A stretch of DNA of 64,000 bases from Afifella marina DSM 2698 (GCF_900102695.1 NZ_FMVW01000005.1:248001-312000); one strand, 5' to 3'; positions 25,050-34,532 are shown, counted from the stretch's first letter. The notes: generated by a model from the sequence alone, not told the origin. A program made the numbers and translations.

Positions 25050-26021
25050 ATGAGCGATATCTCTTTGCCTGGACATTCGAGGCTCGGCCAGTTTCCGATC
25101 AGCTTCTTTGCCATCGTGATGGGGCTTTCGGGCCTCACATTGACGCTGCGTGCCTGCGAGCACGCGCTTGCCCTCGACGGGCGGATCTCCTCATGGGCGC
25201 TTTATGGGACGGTCGCGGTGTTTGCCGTGATCGCGCTGCAATACGCACTGAAACTCAGCTTTCATCCGCGCGATGTGGTGGAGGAATGGGCGCATCCGGT
25301 GCGCATCGCCTTCTTCCCGACGATCTCGATTTCGCTGCTGTTGATGGCGACGGCCGCCGCGCCGGTCTGGCCGGAGGTCGCAAGGCCCGTGTGGATCGCG
25401 GGGGCGGCGGCCCAGGGCGTCCTGTCGCTCAGCGTCATCGCCAATTGGATCGGGCACCGCCCGTTCGAACATGTGCATCTCAATCCGGCCTGGTTCATTC
25501 CGGCCGTCGGCAACATCATCGTCCCGCTGGCAGGCGTGGAATTCGGCTTCGTGGAGGTGAGCTGGCTGTTCTTTTCCGCCGGGCTGATCTTCTGGCTCGT
25601 GCTTCTGACCCTGGTCGTCAACCGGCTGATCTTCCACGATCCGCTGCCGGGGCGGCTGGTGCCGACGCTCGTCATCCTGATCGCACCGCCGGCCGTCGCC
25701 TTCATCGCCTATTTCCGGCTCGAGGGAGAGGTCGACGCCTTTGCGCGCATCCTGATCAATGTCGGCTATGTCTTCGCGCTCGTCGTGGTGACGCAGGTGC
25801 CGAAGCTCGCGCGGCTGCCGTTCGCGCTCTCCTGGTGGGCGCTGTCGTTTCCGGTCGCGGCTCTGGCCGTCGCCTCGCTTCTCTTTGCGGAGACGGCGGG
25901 ATCCGCCTTTCATCTGTGGGTCGGATTCGTGCTTGCGGGTCTCCTTTGCGCGATCGTCGCCGTGCTGGCGCTGCGCACGGCCCTGGCGATCCAGGGAAAG
26001 GAAATCTGTCGTCCGGAATAG
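25050..26021 (+). CDS. SLAC1/TehA-like anion channel or C4-dicarboxylate transporter family
   Basis: The 323-residue protein has about ten hydrophobic helices and the opening FPISFFAIVMGLSGLTL, the TehA/SLAC1 signature in the first helix. The FEHVHLNPAWFIPAVGNIIVPLAG segment is the other well-conserved block. The family contains tellurite resistance TehA, plant SLAC1 and malate permease Mae1. The transported ion cannot be told from sequence. The start ATG at 25050 follows a GGGGGTGG purine stretch. A tandem repeat follows the stop codon. The 208-nt gap before it holds a run of nine C and no gene. Confidence 0.88.
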   Translation: MSDISLPGHSRLGQFPISFFAIVMGLSGLTLTLRACEHALALDGRISSWALYGTVAVFAVIALQYALKLSFHPRDVVEEWAHPVRIAFFPTISISLLLMATAAAPVWPEVARPVWIAGAAAQGVLSLSVIANWIGHRPFEHVHLNPAWFIPAVGNIIVPLAGVEFGFVEVSWLFFSAGLIFWLVLLTLVVNRLIFHDPLPGRLVPTLVILIAPPAVAFIAYFRLEGEVDAFARILINVGYVFALVVVTQVPKLARLPFALSWWALSFPVAALAVASLLFAETAGSAFHLWVGFVLAGLLCAIVAVLALRTALAIQGKEICRPE

Positions 26022-26084
26022 GGCTGGGTGTGAACTTTGGGCGTCGGCGCTCCGGTCCGATGATCGGGCGGTCCGGGGGCTCGG

Positions 26085-26148
26085 CGATTTGGCGGCCCGA
26101 CGACTTTGGTGGCCGACGACTTTGGTGGCCGATGACTTGGCGGCCCGG
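26085..26148 (+). repeat. Four 16-bp tandem units after the TehA-like gene
   Basis: Units at 26085-26100, 26101-26116, 26117-26132 and 26133-26148 have the consensus CGACTTTGGTGGCCGA. Units 2 and 3 are identical, and a partial fifth follows. They lie in the 198-nt gap between the TehA-like gene and plsC. The flank contains CGGTCCGAT, a word also found in the 14-bp repeats at 40892. Confidence 0.8.
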
Positions 26149-26219
26149 TGACTTGACGTGGAGGCCAGGGCGCGCCACTCCGGTTGCGCCCCGCTTGGGC
26201 GAGGCTTTAGAGGCTGGCC

Positions 26220-26987
26220 ATGTACGCGCGCTCCATCCTGTTCAACGTTGTTTTCTATGTGAACTTCGCCGTCCAGGCGATCCTGTTCTCGCCGATGCTG
26301 CTCCTGCCGCAGCGCTACGGCATCTGGGTGACGAAGTTCTGGACCGCCTCCTCGCTCTTCTGGCACCGGCTCATCTGCGGCGTGAAGGAAGACGTGCGCG
26401 GGCTGGAGAACATTCCGAAGGGCGGCTGCATCGTCGCGGCCAAGCATCAATCGACATGGGAGACGATGCGGCTCGTCTATATGCTGGACAAGCCCGCCTA
26501 TATTCTGAAGCGCGAGCTCATGTGGATCCCGCTTCTCGGCTGGTACATGAAGAAGTACGGCCATATTCCCGTCGACCGGGGGAGCCGCTCCAAGGCGCTG
26601 TTTTCGATTACCGAACACGCCAAGGACCGCGTCGCCAAAGGTTTTCAGGTCATCATCTTTCCCGAAGGGACGCGGCGGGCGCCACTTGCGCCGCCGAATT
26701 ACCGCTACGGCGTCGTGCACCTTTACAAGGAACTTCAGGTTCCCGTGGTGCCGGTGGCACTCAATGCCGGCCTTTACTGGCCGAGGCGGTCCATCGCCCA
26801 TATCTCCGGTACAGTTCGCGTCGAAGTTCTGCCGCCAATCGAGCCTGGCCTTGATTCCGCCACCTTCGCCGCAAAACTTCAGCAATGTATTGAAGATAAA
26901 ACCAACGAGTTGATGCAGGAGGCACGCGAACGCGATCCCGCGACGCGGCGCATAATTGTCGAAGAGCATGTCGCCGAGGTGACTTGA
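26220..26987 (+). CDS. plsC: 1-acyl-sn-glycerol-3-phosphate acyltransferase
   Basis: PlsC transfers a second acyl chain to lysophosphatidate, making phosphatidate at the inner membrane. The 255-residue protein has an N-terminal hydrophobic stretch (residues 6-30), the active motif KHQSTWET with His76 and Glu81 (an HX4E form of the usual HX4D), the substrate motif VDRGSRSKAL and FPEGTR (147-152). The HX4E variant is seen in many alphaproteobacterial PlsC proteins. It lies downstream of ftsEX-ydcF as in related genomes. Confidence 0.94.
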   Translation: MYARSILFNVVFYVNFAVQAILFSPMLLLPQRYGIWVTKFWTASSLFWHRLICGVKEDVRGLENIPKGGCIVAAKHQSTWETMRLVYMLDKPAYILKRELMWIPLLGWYMKKYGHIPVDRGSRSKALFSITEHAKDRVAKGFQVIIFPEGTRRAPLAPPNYRYGVVHLYKELQVPVVPVALNAGLYWPRRSIAHISGTVRVEVLPPIEPGLDSATFAAKLQQCIEDKTNELMQEARERDPATRRIIVEEHVAEVT

Positions 26988-27017
26988 ACCGACGCGGCAG
27001 CGAGGTGGAAGGTTTTC

Positions 27018-27377
27018 GTGACCGTTAAGTCATCACTGCCGCACGTGGTGCGGGAGCAGGGTGTTTCCGACCGGTATCTCTATTGGTCGGGGGCTTCGGG
27101 TCGACGCTATCTCTTCAGCAGACTCGATTTGGAACATGTCCTCAGCGTGAAAGACGCCGTCGTTTTGTGCGTGAAGGATGGCGCGCTTTGCTGGGTCGGA
27201 AGCGACGATGCTGTCGAGCCTGCGGATATTTTGGGATTCGCCGCCGATGGCGTGGTCTTCTATGCGCATTTTCTTGCCGGGTCAGGCCGCTCCAGACAAT
27301 TGGTGAGCGACGATCTGAGCTCTTCGGAAACCCCTCCGGAAAAGCGCCGCGGCGACGGTTACTGCGTCGCCGCCTGA
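27018..27377 (+). CDS. Hypothetical protein, 119 residues
   Basis: The frame starts at GTG 27018, 30 nt after plsC, and ends 19 nt inside the 3' end of the convergent ChaC gene. The protein begins with LPHVVREQGVSDRYLYWSGASG and has a compact alpha/beta-looking core (YLFSRL, AVVLCVKDGALCWVG, GVVFYAHFLA) and a charged tail. No signal peptide or membrane segment. I do not recognise a family. Position just after plsC and balanced composition support it being real. Confidence 0.65.
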   Translation: MTVKSSLPHVVREQGVSDRYLYWSGASGRRYLFSRLDLEHVLSVKDAVVLCVKDGALCWVGSDDAVEPADILGFAADGVVFYAHFLAGSGRSRQLVSDDLSSSETPPEKRRGDGYCVAA

Positions 27378-27943
27378 TTGCCGCCGCTTTCGCCCGTCAC
27401 CGCGGGGCGATGAGGCTCCAATTCTTCGGCCAGCCAGAAGAGATGGCGGTCGACGACGCCCATGTCGCGCAGATGCTGCGCCGTGCTGACGACGTAGTCG
27501 GTGTTCGGCCCGGATTGCCCGTGCGCGTGACGGACGATCTCAAGCTGGTGGGGGGCATCGAGAACGCCGGCATATTGCTGGTGCGTGCGATCGACGAGGT
27601 AGACGAGGGCATGGCCGCGCCCCTCCGCGAAGACGACCGGCCGGACGGCTTCCTTGTAGACCCGCGTGACCTGTTCGCGGGCGCGAAGATATTCGACAAC
27701 GGCTTCGCGGTCCGTTGCCTGCACCTTGAAGGCGAGGCCCCGGCAACTGCCGCCGCGATCGAGACCGAGCACCAGGCCCGGCCGTTCTTCGGTGCCGCGG
27801 TGCACGTAGGAATAGACGCAGAGCGAGCGGTGGGCGCCGATGAGACGCGCCGGTTTGACCTCGATATGCGGAAAGCCCGGGTTCCACATGAGGGACCCGT
27901 AGCCGAAAACCCAGAAATCTTCGTGTGAAGGAACTTGCGTCAT
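27359..27943 (-). CDS. ChaC-family gamma-glutamylcyclotransferase
   Basis: The 194-residue enzyme belongs to the ChaC family that degrades glutathione to 5-oxoproline and Cys-Gly. The fingerprint WVFGYGSLMWNPGF (11-24), the YSYVHRGTEERPGLVLGLD segment and the probable catalytic Glu90 in YLRAREQV are present. The C-terminus AEELEP is typical. The stop lies 19 nt within the end of the rightward hypothetical gene. It is separated from DUF2125 by a 60-nt divergent gap. Confidence 0.92.
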   Translation of the reverse strand: MTQVPSHEDFWVFGYGSLMWNPGFPHIEVKPARLIGAHRSLCVYSYVHRGTEERPGLVLGLDRGGSCRGLAFKVQATDREAVVEYLRAREQVTRVYKEAVRPVVFAEGRGHALVYLVDRTHQQYAGVLDAPHQLEIVRHAHGQSGPNTDYVVSTAQHLRDMGVVDRHLFWLAEELEPHRPAVTGESGGNQAATQ

Positions 27944-28003
27944 CGCGGGCTGGAGCTATCAGTTGCGCCGGCCGACCGCAACGGCCGTGAGGGAGAAGCC
28001 TGA

Positions 28004-28978
28004 ATGCGACGCATCATGACCGTCCTGGCGATCACCGCCGTCATCCTGGCGGGTCTCTGGTCGGCGGGGTGGTACGCGCTTGCGACCTATGCCGATCGGC
28101 AGGTCGATACCTTTCTCGCCGATCAGGCGCGGCGCGGCGTCGTCATGTCCTGCCCGGGCCGGCAAATCGGCGGCTTTCCCTTCCGTCTGAGGCTCAGCTG
28201 CTCGCAGCCCGTCGAATTCACCTCCGCCGGGACTGAGGCGGCGACGCCGGCACTTGCGGCCACCGTACGGGCGGAACGCCCGCAGCAGGTCGAAACGGAG
28301 TTGACGAGCCCGCTCACAATCAAGGCGCCTTATCTCGCCGAGCCTTTGAAACTCGAATTCGCCGATGCCACGCTGATGACCGGGTTCGGAGGAGGTGGGC
28401 TCAAGCGCGCCAAGGTCGATGTCATGGGCGGGCGCACGACACAGGGCGCGGTGACGGCCGGCCTCGATCGCGGACAGGCGCTGGTGAAGCCTACGGAGGC
28501 GCAGGACGGCACCTCGGTGCAGGTGGCGTTGCGCGGCCTCAGCGTCACCAAAGACGATCTCACCCTGCCCGCGAGCGATCTGGCGCTTGCCGCCGATGTT
28601 GCGGCCGCGCCGGAGTCTGTGTTGAGCGCACTTCCGGGCCTGCGCGAGACCGGGCTCGAATTGCGGCAGATGAGTGCGGAGCTCAAGACCGGAGGTGCCC
28701 GGGTGCTGGCTTCAGGGCCCTTGCGGATCGGCCCCGACGGGCTCGTTTCCGGTCAGCTCGATGTCACCATCACCGGCATCGAAGCCCTGTCGCGCACGAT
28801 CAATGAGATGCCGGACGGCATCCGAGAGCCGGGTCAGCTGGTGCTGGCAGCGATTTCCGGCATCGGCGTGCCGGCGGAAGTGGACGGGCTTCCGGCGAGA
28901 CGCCTCACGATCAGCCTCGACCGGGGCGCGGCGCGCATCGCCTTCATCAACCTCGGGCGCGTGCCGCCGCTCTTTTGA
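28004..28978 (+). CDS. DUF2125 family envelope protein
   Basis: The 324-residue protein has an N-terminal membrane anchor or signal (residues 5-27: VLAITAVILAGLWSAGWYAL) and the DUF2125 hallmark SCPGRQIGGFPFRLRLSCS with two conserved Cys. The rest is a periplasmic beta-rich domain with repeated sheet-like segments, reminiscent of AsmA-like lipid-contact folds, but the function is not established. It is convergent with tyrC, with only three nt between the stops. The same neighbours (ChaC, DUF2125, tyrC, hisC) recur in Hyphomicrobiales. Confidence 0.9.
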   Translation: MRRIMTVLAITAVILAGLWSAGWYALATYADRQVDTFLADQARRGVVMSCPGRQIGGFPFRLRLSCSQPVEFTSAGTEAATPALAATVRAERPQQVETELTSPLTIKAPYLAEPLKLEFADATLMTGFGGGGLKRAKVDVMGGRTTQGAVTAGLDRGQALVKPTEAQDGTSVQVALRGLSVTKDDLTLPASDLALAADVAAAPESVLSALPGLRETGLELRQMSAELKTGGARVLASGPLRIGPDGLVSGQLDVTITGIEALSRTINEMPDGIREPGQLVLAAISGIGVPAEVDGLPARRLTISLDRGAARIAFINLGRVPPLF

Positions 28979-28981
28979 CGC

Positions 28982-29890
28982 TCAGACTTTTTTCTGGCGG
29001 CCGAAATCCGGATCGGCCGTTTCCTGGCCGGCCTCGATGATGCCGCGGCGGATTGCACGGGTGCGCGTGAAGAGATCGAAGAGCGTGTCGCCGTCGCCCC
29101 AGCGGATCGCCCGCTGCAGGGCCGTCAGATCCTCGTTGAAGCGCGCGAGCATCTCCAGAACCGCTTCGCGGTTGGTGAGGAAGATGTCGCGCCACATGGT
29201 CGGATCGGAGGCGGCGATGCGGGTGAAATCGCGAAAGCCGCCGGCGGCGAATTTCATCACCTCCGATTCCGTGACCGTTTCCAGATCGGCGGCGGTGCCG
29301 ACGATGTTGTAGGCGATGAGATGCGGCACATGGCTGGTGATGGCGAGGACCATGTCGTGATGGCTGGGCTCCATCGTCTCGACATGCGAGCCGAGCCGTT
29401 CCCAGAAGGCTTTGAGCTTCTCAACGGCCTCCGGATTGGTCCCGGCGGGCGGGGTCAGAACGCACCAGCGCCCGTCGAAGAGTTCCGGAAAGCCCGCATC
29501 CGGTCCGGAATGCTCGGTGCCGGCAATCGGATGGGCGGGCACGAAATCGACGTGGTCGGGCAGGTGCGGCTGCATCGCGGCGACGACCGCGCCTTTGACG
29601 GAGCCGACGTCGGAGACGATCGCACCCGGCTCAAGATGCGGAGCGATGGCCTCTGTGATGTCGCCCACGGCACCGACCGGCACGCACAAAATGACGAGAT
29701 CGGCGCCTTTGACCGCTTCCGCGGGGTCGGTCGTATAGGTGTCGCCAAGACCGCGGCGCGCCGCCGCGTCGACGGTTTCCTGGCGCCGGCTCTGGATGGC
29801 GATCTCCTCGACCAGGCCCTCCTTGCGCGCCCGCAGGGCGATCGACGAGCCGATGAGACCGATACCGATGAGACAAAGACGTTTGAACAT
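28982..29890 (-). CDS. tyrC: Prephenate/arogenate (cyclohexadienyl) dehydrogenase
   Basis: This enzyme oxidatively decarboxylates prephenate or arogenate to 4-hydroxyphenylpyruvate or tyrosine. The 302-residue protein has the NAD-binding LCLIGIGLIGSSIAL loop, SDVGSVKGAVV, the substrate motif HPIAGTEHSGPDAG and SHVPHLIAYNIV. No ACT domain is fused. It is the last gene of an operon with chorismate mutase and hisC, which together convert chorismate toward tyrosine and phenylalanine; whether it prefers prephenate or arogenate is not clear. Confidence 0.93.
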   Translation of the reverse strand: MFKRLCLIGIGLIGSSIALRARKEGLVEEIAIQSRRQETVDAAARRGLGDTYTTDPAEAVKGADLVILCVPVGAVGDITEAIAPHLEPGAIVSDVGSVKGAVVAAMQPHLPDHVDFVPAHPIAGTEHSGPDAGFPELFDGRWCVLTPPAGTNPEAVEKLKAFWERLGSHVETMEPSHHDMVLAITSHVPHLIAYNIVGTAADLETVTESEVMKFAAGGFRDFTRIAASDPTMWRDIFLTNREAVLEMLARFNEDLTALQRAIRWGDGDTLFDLFTRTRAIRRGIIEAGQETADPDFGRQKKV

Positions 29891-29903
29891 GATGGGAAAT
29901 GGA

Positions 29904-30995
29904 TCAGGCGAAGAAGCGGGTGAGCACGTCCACCACCTTACGGTTGGCCGCTTCCGTGCCGATGCTCATGCGCAGTGCGTTGGGAAGACCATAGCCCGCC
30001 ACCCGGCGCAGAATGCAGCCTTCGGCCCGCAGAGCCTTATCGGCGGCTTCGGCATTCTTTTCCGCAGTGTCAGGGAAGTGGATGAGGATGAAATTGCCGG
30101 CGCTCGGCGTCACTGACAGGCCGAGCTTTTCAAGTTCTTCGCTCACCCAGGGCAGCCATTTTTCGTTGTGGGCGATCGCCGTCTCGACATGGGCGCGGTC
30201 GGCCATCGCCGCCGCACCGGCGGCAAGCGAGGGCGCCGACACGTTGAAGGGGCCGCGCGTGCGGTTGAGGAGCTCGATGACCGGGGCCGGACCATAGGCC
30301 CAGCCGATCCTGAGCGCGGCGAGCCCGTAGATCTTGGAGAAGGTGCGCGTCATCAGGACGTTCGGCGCTTCGCCGGCCAGCTCGATGCCGCTCTCGTAAT
30401 CGTTGCGCCGGACATATTCGGCATAGGCAGCATCGAGGACGAGAAGGACGTTCGCCGGGAGGCCGCGCTGCAGGCGGCGGATCTCCGAGAAGGGCAGATA
30501 GGTGCCCGTCGGGTTGCTCGGATTGGCGAGATAGACGAGCCGCGTCTTCTCCGTGACGCAGGCGAGGATCGCATCGACGTCGACGGTGAGGTCTTTTTCC
30601 GGCGCCACGACCGGCGTTGCGCCGGCCGACAGGATGGCGATGCGGTAGACGAGAAATCCGTACTGCGGATAGATCGCCTCGTCGCCCGGCGAGAGGAATG
30701 TCTGGGCGGCAAGCGTCAGGATCTCGTCGGAGCCGTTGCCGCAGAGGATGCGGTCGGGATTGAGACCATGAGTGGCGGCGATCGCCTCGCGCAGCTTGCG
30801 GGCCGAGCCGTCGGGATAAAGATGCAGGTCGCCGGCGAGCGAACGAAACGCTTCCACCGCCGCCGGGCTCGGGCCAAGCGGGGTTTCGTTGGAGGAGAGT
30901 TTGAACGTCTCCCGGCCGCCATCCCCGCTATCGCCCGGCACATAGGCGGCGATATCGAGGACGCCTTTGCGGGGCGTGAGAGCCTTGGTGCTCAT
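29904..30995 (-). CDS. hisC: Histidinol-phosphate / aromatic aminotransferase
   Basis: The 363-residue PLP enzyme starts at ATG 30995, inside the stop of the chorismate mutase gene (ATGA overlap). Features: [46 protein letters not shown] and PLP-Lys221 in [15 protein letters not shown]. Being sandwiched between chorismate mutase and tyrC, it likely transaminates prephenate or phenylpyruvates for aromatic synthesis, perhaps in addition to histidinol phosphate. The fold class alone cannot separate these roles. Confidence 0.93.
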   Translation of the reverse strand: MSTKALTPRKGVLDIAAYVPGDSGDGGRETFKLSSNETPLGPSPAAVEAFRSLAGDLHLYPDGSARKLREAIAATHGLNPDRILCGNGSDEILTLAAQTFLSPGDEAIYPQYGFLVYRIAILSAGATPVVAPEKDLTVDVDAILACVTEKTRLVYLANPSNPTGTYLPFSEIRRLQRGLPANVLLVLDAAYAEYVRRNDYESGIELAGEAPNVLMTRTFSKIYGLAALRIGWAYGPAPVIELLNRTRGPFNVSAPSLAAGAAAMADRAHVETAIAHNEKWLPWVSEELEKLGLSVTPSAGNFILIHFPDTAEKNAEAADKALRAEGCILRRVAGYGLPNALRMSIGTEAANRKVVDVLTRFFA

Positions 30996-31825
30996 ACCTG
31001 GTCTTCTTCCGTCTGTTCTTCCTCCTGGCCGACGAAATGGATCGGTGCGGCGAAGGAGCCGAGCTCCACGGGCTCGGAAAAGGTCGCGCCGCGTTTTGCA
31101 GCTTCCGCGCACAAAGCGGCGTGGGAGATCGCGCCCGAAATTTCGACGAGGATCTCGTCGTCTTCGCGCGTGACGATGCGGGCGTTGAACGCGGACAGAG
31201 TTTTTTCGAAAGCCCCCGTCGCCTGCATGCGCCAAAGCCGAATATCGGCCTCCGGCGGCACGGAAAGCTTGGGGCCGGCGACATAGGCTTCGGCCTGGAC
31301 GGGATGGTTCGGAGCGATGATGAAGGGCAGACGCGCGAAGATCTGCAGATCCTCACCGTCGAAATCCCGCCACCAGCGTCCGGGCGAGTGGGGAGACAAG
31401 ATGGCGATGAGATCGCCGTCGCGGCGCAAAGCGGCAAGGGCGTCGGCGTCGCTCGCGGCCGCCTCTGCCGGCACGGAAAAGCCGAACTGAAAGCGCACGA
31501 GATCCTGCAGGGCGGCGGGGTCCGTCGACTGGCCGATCAAGATGCGGAAGGGTGCCTGCATCGCGGTGAAGGTGGAGATCACCTCGCGCCAGATGTGCTC
31601 GACGGTCGCAAGCGGCAGAATGCCTTCGTGACGCATGACGAGCGCCCGCATCATGTGCGCTTCCCGGTCGGGGCGGAAGGCCGCTCCCGGCGCGCTCGTT
31701 CCCTTGATATGGATGAGTTCGTCGATCACGGCGCTGCGTTCGATCAGGAGGCGATGGACCTCTTCGTCGATGTCGTCGATACGCTGGCGGATTTTGGCAA
31801 GCGCGTCGGGTGCCATGGCGCTCAT
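30992..31825 (-). CDS. Chorismate mutase (AroQ type) with large uncharacterised C-terminal region
   Basis: Residues about 6-92 form an AroQ chorismate mutase helix bundle: [20 protein letters not shown], the conserved Arg/Lys/Glu pocket residues, [13 protein letters not shown] and EHIWREVIS. This domain converts chorismate to prephenate. The remaining 185 residues do not show the prephenate dehydratase TRF motif, yet DLIAILSP and the overall alpha/beta pattern look distantly like that fold; the role is unknown. It heads the operon with hisC and tyrC. The start is ATG 31825 or ATG 31816. No Phe/Tyr leader peptide was seen upstream. Confidence 0.88.
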   Translation of the reverse strand: MSAMAPDALAKIRQRIDDIDEEVHRLLIERSAVIDELIHIKGTSAPGAAFRPDREAHMMRALVMRHEGILPLATVEHIWREVISTFTAMQAPFRILIGQSTDPAALQDLVRFQFGFSVPAEAAASDADALAALRRDGDLIAILSPHSPGRWWRDFDGEDLQIFARLPFIIAPNHPVQAEAYVAGPKLSVPPEADIRLWRMQATGAFEKTLSAFNARIVTREDDEILVEISGAISHAALCAEAAKRGATFSEPVELGSFAAPIHFVGQEEEQTEEDQV

Positions 31826-31906
31826 GGGTGGTATCCGGTCTCAATAAGCGGCGGGTTTCTTCGCTTCGCTGCATAGCGAGCCGGCCGGCCGGACGCAAAG
31901 AAAAGA

Positions 31907-31935
31907 TTGACAGGCGCGAAGCTCGCTTCCTAAGC
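31907..31935 (+). promoter_or_regulatory. Promoter of metX
   Basis: TTGACA (31907-31912), a 17-nt spacer and CTAAGC (31930-31935), close to the rhizobial housekeeping consensus CTTGAC-N17-CTATAT. The predicted transcript has a leader of about 20 nt before the metX ATG, too short for a riboswitch. Confidence 0.5.
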
Positions 31936-31961
31936 CGCTCAACCACCGAAGGAACGTCGCT

Positions 31962-33134
31962 ATGGATGCCGGTGTGCCAAATCACGCCACCGCCGCTGCC
32001 CGGCAGGTGGATTGCCCTTCAAGCCTCTGCATGGCTTTTGCGGAGACCCTTGCGCTCGACGGCGGCGATGCGCTGCCGAGCTTTCAGATCGCCTATCAGG
32101 TCTACGGGACGCTCAACGCCGACAAATCGAACGCCATTCTGGTCTGCCATGCGCTGACCGGCGATCAGCATGTCGCCAACGAGCATCCGGTGACCGGCAA
32201 GGCCGGCTGGTGGTCCTTGATGGTGGGGCCGGGCCGGCCGATCGACACGGACCGCTATTTCGTCATCTGCGCAAATGTGCTCGGCGGCTGCATGGGTTCA
32301 ACGGGACCCGCCTCGTCGAATCCTGCGAACGGCGAGCCCTATGCGCTCGATCTGCCGGTCATCACCGTGCGTGACATGGTGCGGGCGCAGGCGCGGCTCG
32401 TCGACGAGCTCGGCATCGAGAAATTGTTTGCGGTGGTCGGCGGCTCGATGGGCGGCATGCAGGTCCTGCAATGGGCCGTCAGCTATCCCGAGCGCGTCTT
32501 TGCCGCGATCCCGATCGCGACCGCGCCGCGCCACACCTCGCAGAATATCGGTTTCAACGAAGTCGGCCGGCAGGCGGTGATGGCCGATCCCGATTGGTGC
32601 GGCGGCAAATATCTGACGCTCGGCAAGCGGCCGGCGAAGGGACTCGCCGTGGCGCGCATGGCGGCGCACATCACCTATCTGTCGGAGAGCGCGCTGCACC
32701 ACAAATTCGGCCGGCATCTGCAGGACCGCGAGGCGCTGACCTTCGGCTTCGATGCCGATTTCCAGATCGAATCCTATCTGCGCCACCAGGGGATGACCTT
32801 CGTCGAGCGCTTCGACGCGAACTCCTATCTCTATCTGACGCGGGCGATGGATTATTTCGACCTGGCCAAGGATTATCGCGGGCGGCTGGCGGATGCTTTC
32901 CGGGGGGCCACGTCGCGCTTTTGCGTGATCTCCTTCAGCAGCGACTGGCTGTTTCCGACGGCCGAGAACCGTTCGATCGTGCATTCGCTCAATGCGTCGG
33001 GTGCCAATGTCTCCTTCGTGGAGGTGGAGACGGATCGCGGCCACGACGCCTTCCTGCTCGACGAGCCGGAGCTGTTTCGCACCGTCTCCGGCTTTCTGCG
33101 CGGTGCAGCACGGGTCAGGGGGCTGGCGGAATGA
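31962..33134 (+). CDS. metX: Homoserine O-acyltransferase (MetX)
   Basis: MetX activates homoserine with acetyl-CoA (or succinyl-CoA in some Proteobacteria) for methionine synthesis. The 390-residue alpha/beta hydrolase has nucleophile Ser162 in VGGSMGGMQ, Asp328 in SSDWLF and His361 in [18 protein letters not shown] and [14 protein letters not shown] are family markers. The acyl donor is not decided by what I can read. It follows a well-formed promoter and overlaps metW by 4 nt (ATGA). Confidence 0.95.
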   Translation: MDAGVPNHATAAARQVDCPSSLCMAFAETLALDGGDALPSFQIAYQVYGTLNADKSNAILVCHALTGDQHVANEHPVTGKAGWWSLMVGPGRPIDTDRYFVICANVLGGCMGSTGPASSNPANGEPYALDLPVITVRDMVRAQARLVDELGIEKLFAVVGGSMGGMQVLQWAVSYPERVFAAIPIATAPRHTSQNIGFNEVGRQAVMADPDWCGGKYLTLGKRPAKGLAVARMAAHITYLSESALHHKFGRHLQDREALTFGFDADFQIESYLRHQGMTFVERFDANSYLYLTRAMDYFDLAKDYRGRLADAFRGATSRFCVISFSSDWLFPTAENRSIVHSLNASGANVSFVEVETDRGHDAFLLDEPELFRTVSGFLRGAARVRGLAE

Positions 33135-33769
33135 GCGAGATGCAATTGGCGACCATGGCGGCGGATCCGGACCGCGTCGATCTGCGTGTCATCGCCGGCT
33201 TCGTCAGTCCCGGTTCGCGGGTTCTCGATGTCGGCTGCGGCGACGGGGCGCTTCTGAAGCTCCTCGCCCAGGAAAAGGGCGTCGACGGGCGCGGCATCGA
33301 ATTGTCGCAAAGGGGCGTGAATCAGGCGGTGGCCGAGGGGCTATCCGTCATTCAGGGCGACGCGGACCGCGATCTCGAAACCTACCCGGACGGCGCCTTC
33401 GATTTTGCCATTTTGAGCCAGACGCTGCAGGCGACGCGCAATCCGCGCACGGTCGTGGAGAATCTTCTGCGCATCGGCCGGCGGGCGATCGTGTCGTTCC
33501 CGAATTTCGGCAATTGGCGCATCCGCAGCCAGTTCATGGTCTGGGGACGGATGCCGATCACCTCCAACCTGCCCTATAGCTGGTACGACACGCCGAATAT
33601 CCATTTCTGCACGATCAAGGATTTTCTCACCCTGACGGGCGAGATCGATGCCAAGATCGAGGATGCGGTCTGTCTTTACGGGGAAGGCAAGCGGATGACG
33701 CAGACGGCGCCCTGGACGATCTGGAACCTCTTCGGCGAGCAGGCGGTGTTCGTTTTAAGCCGCGGTTAG
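33131..33769 (+). CDS. metW: Methionine biosynthesis protein MetW
   Basis: The 212-residue MetW protein starts inside the metX stop codon. It has a class I SAM-binding motif VLDVGCGDG (residues 31-39) and conserved [21 protein letters not shown] and [15 protein letters not shown] blocks. MetW is required with MetX for full homoserine acyltransferase activity in several bacteria and probably acts as a partner protein. It is convergent with the next gene, 19 nt away. Confidence 0.95.
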   Translation: MSEMQLATMAADPDRVDLRVIAGFVSPGSRVLDVGCGDGALLKLLAQEKGVDGRGIELSQRGVNQAVAEGLSVIQGDADRDLETYPDGAFDFAILSQTLQATRNPRTVVENLLRIGRRAIVSFPNFGNWRIRSQFMVWGRMPITSNLPYSWYDTPNIHFCTIKDFLTLTGEIDAKIEDAVCLYGEGKRMTQTAPWTIWNLFGEQAVFVLSRG

Positions 33770-33788
33770 GTTTCCGCGAGGCCTGAGC

Positions 33789-34532
33789 TCAGGTCGCGTC
33801 GATCATGCCGACGCCCGGCTGAAGCGCCGGCTTCAGCGCCGGGCGGAACGCCCGTTTCGCCTTTACCGTCGTCGCCGGCATCACCACCTTTTGCGCATAG
33901 ACGCAGGTGACGCCGGAAAACGCTGGCCAGAGATTGCGGCCGAGCTTTTCGATGGCGGGCGACAGGCTGAGGAGCGAGCGGCTTTGCGTCGGCCACATAT
34001 GGAGCGCGGTCGTCCAAGCGGTGACGTTGAAGCCGGTTTCCTGCAGGAGCGATTTCAGCTGGCTGCGCGAATAGGGGCGGCCATAGCCGAAGGGCGAGGT
34101 CTCGACGCGTGCCCAGGCGCCCTGGCGATTGGGAACGACGATGAAGACGCGGCCGTTGTTGGTGAGAACGCGGCGCATCTCCGCCATCAGTTCCGGCGGT
34201 TGCGACGAGGTTTCGAGCGCATGGACGAGAATGGCGAGATCGATGGCGGCATCGGGCAGGGGCAGGCAGGTCTCCTCCACGAGGGCCGTCGCCGAACGGC
34301 TGGCGCAGGGCCATTCCATGACGCCCTGCGGTGCCGGCATGAAGGCGAAGACACGTTCGGCCCGACCGAGCTGCGGGCCGAGATAGGGGGTGGCGAAGCC
34401 AAGACCCAGGACGCGATCGCTCGGCCCGACATTGATCAGCCGGTGCATGCTGTCGCGCACATGCCGCGTCACCATTCTGCCGAGAAGGCTTGCGTAGAAT
34501 TCGCGCAGATCGACGACGTCAAGATGCATCAC
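33789..34532 (-). CDS. Class I SAM-dependent methyltransferase
   Basis: The 247-residue protein shows a degenerate SAM fold: VLGLGFATPYLGP in place of the glycine-rich loop, LPLPDAAIDLAILVHALE as motif II and a post-core stretch NNGRVFIVVPNRQGAWARV. It belongs to the group of methyltransferase-like proteins that sit divergent from gloB in alphaproteobacteria. The substrate is unknown, and the altered loop may mean weak SAM binding. Two consecutive ATG codons (34532 and 34529) are possible starts. Confidence 0.85.
   Translation of the reverse strand: MMHLDVVDLREFYASLLGRMVTRHVRDSMHRLINVGPSDRVLGLGFATPYLGPQLGRAERVFAFMPAPQGVMEWPCASRSATALVEETCLPLPDAAIDLAILVHALETSSQPPELMAEMRRVLTNNGRVFIVVPNRQGAWARVETSPFGYGRPYSRSQLKSLLQETGFNVTAWTTALHMWPTQSRSLLSLSPAIEKLGRNLWPAFSGVTCVYAQKVVMPATTVKAKRAFRPALKPALQPGVGMIDAT

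Noticed and set aside
31826-31900. Possible Phe/Tyr leader peptide before the chorismate mutase operon
   Set aside because: Short ORFs in the gap have no Phe or Tyr enrichment and no terminator with a U-run follows.
31826-31961. Possible SAM-II riboswitch before metX
   Set aside because: The conserved SAM-II core and pseudoknot elements were not seen, and the promoter position leaves only about 20 nt of leader.
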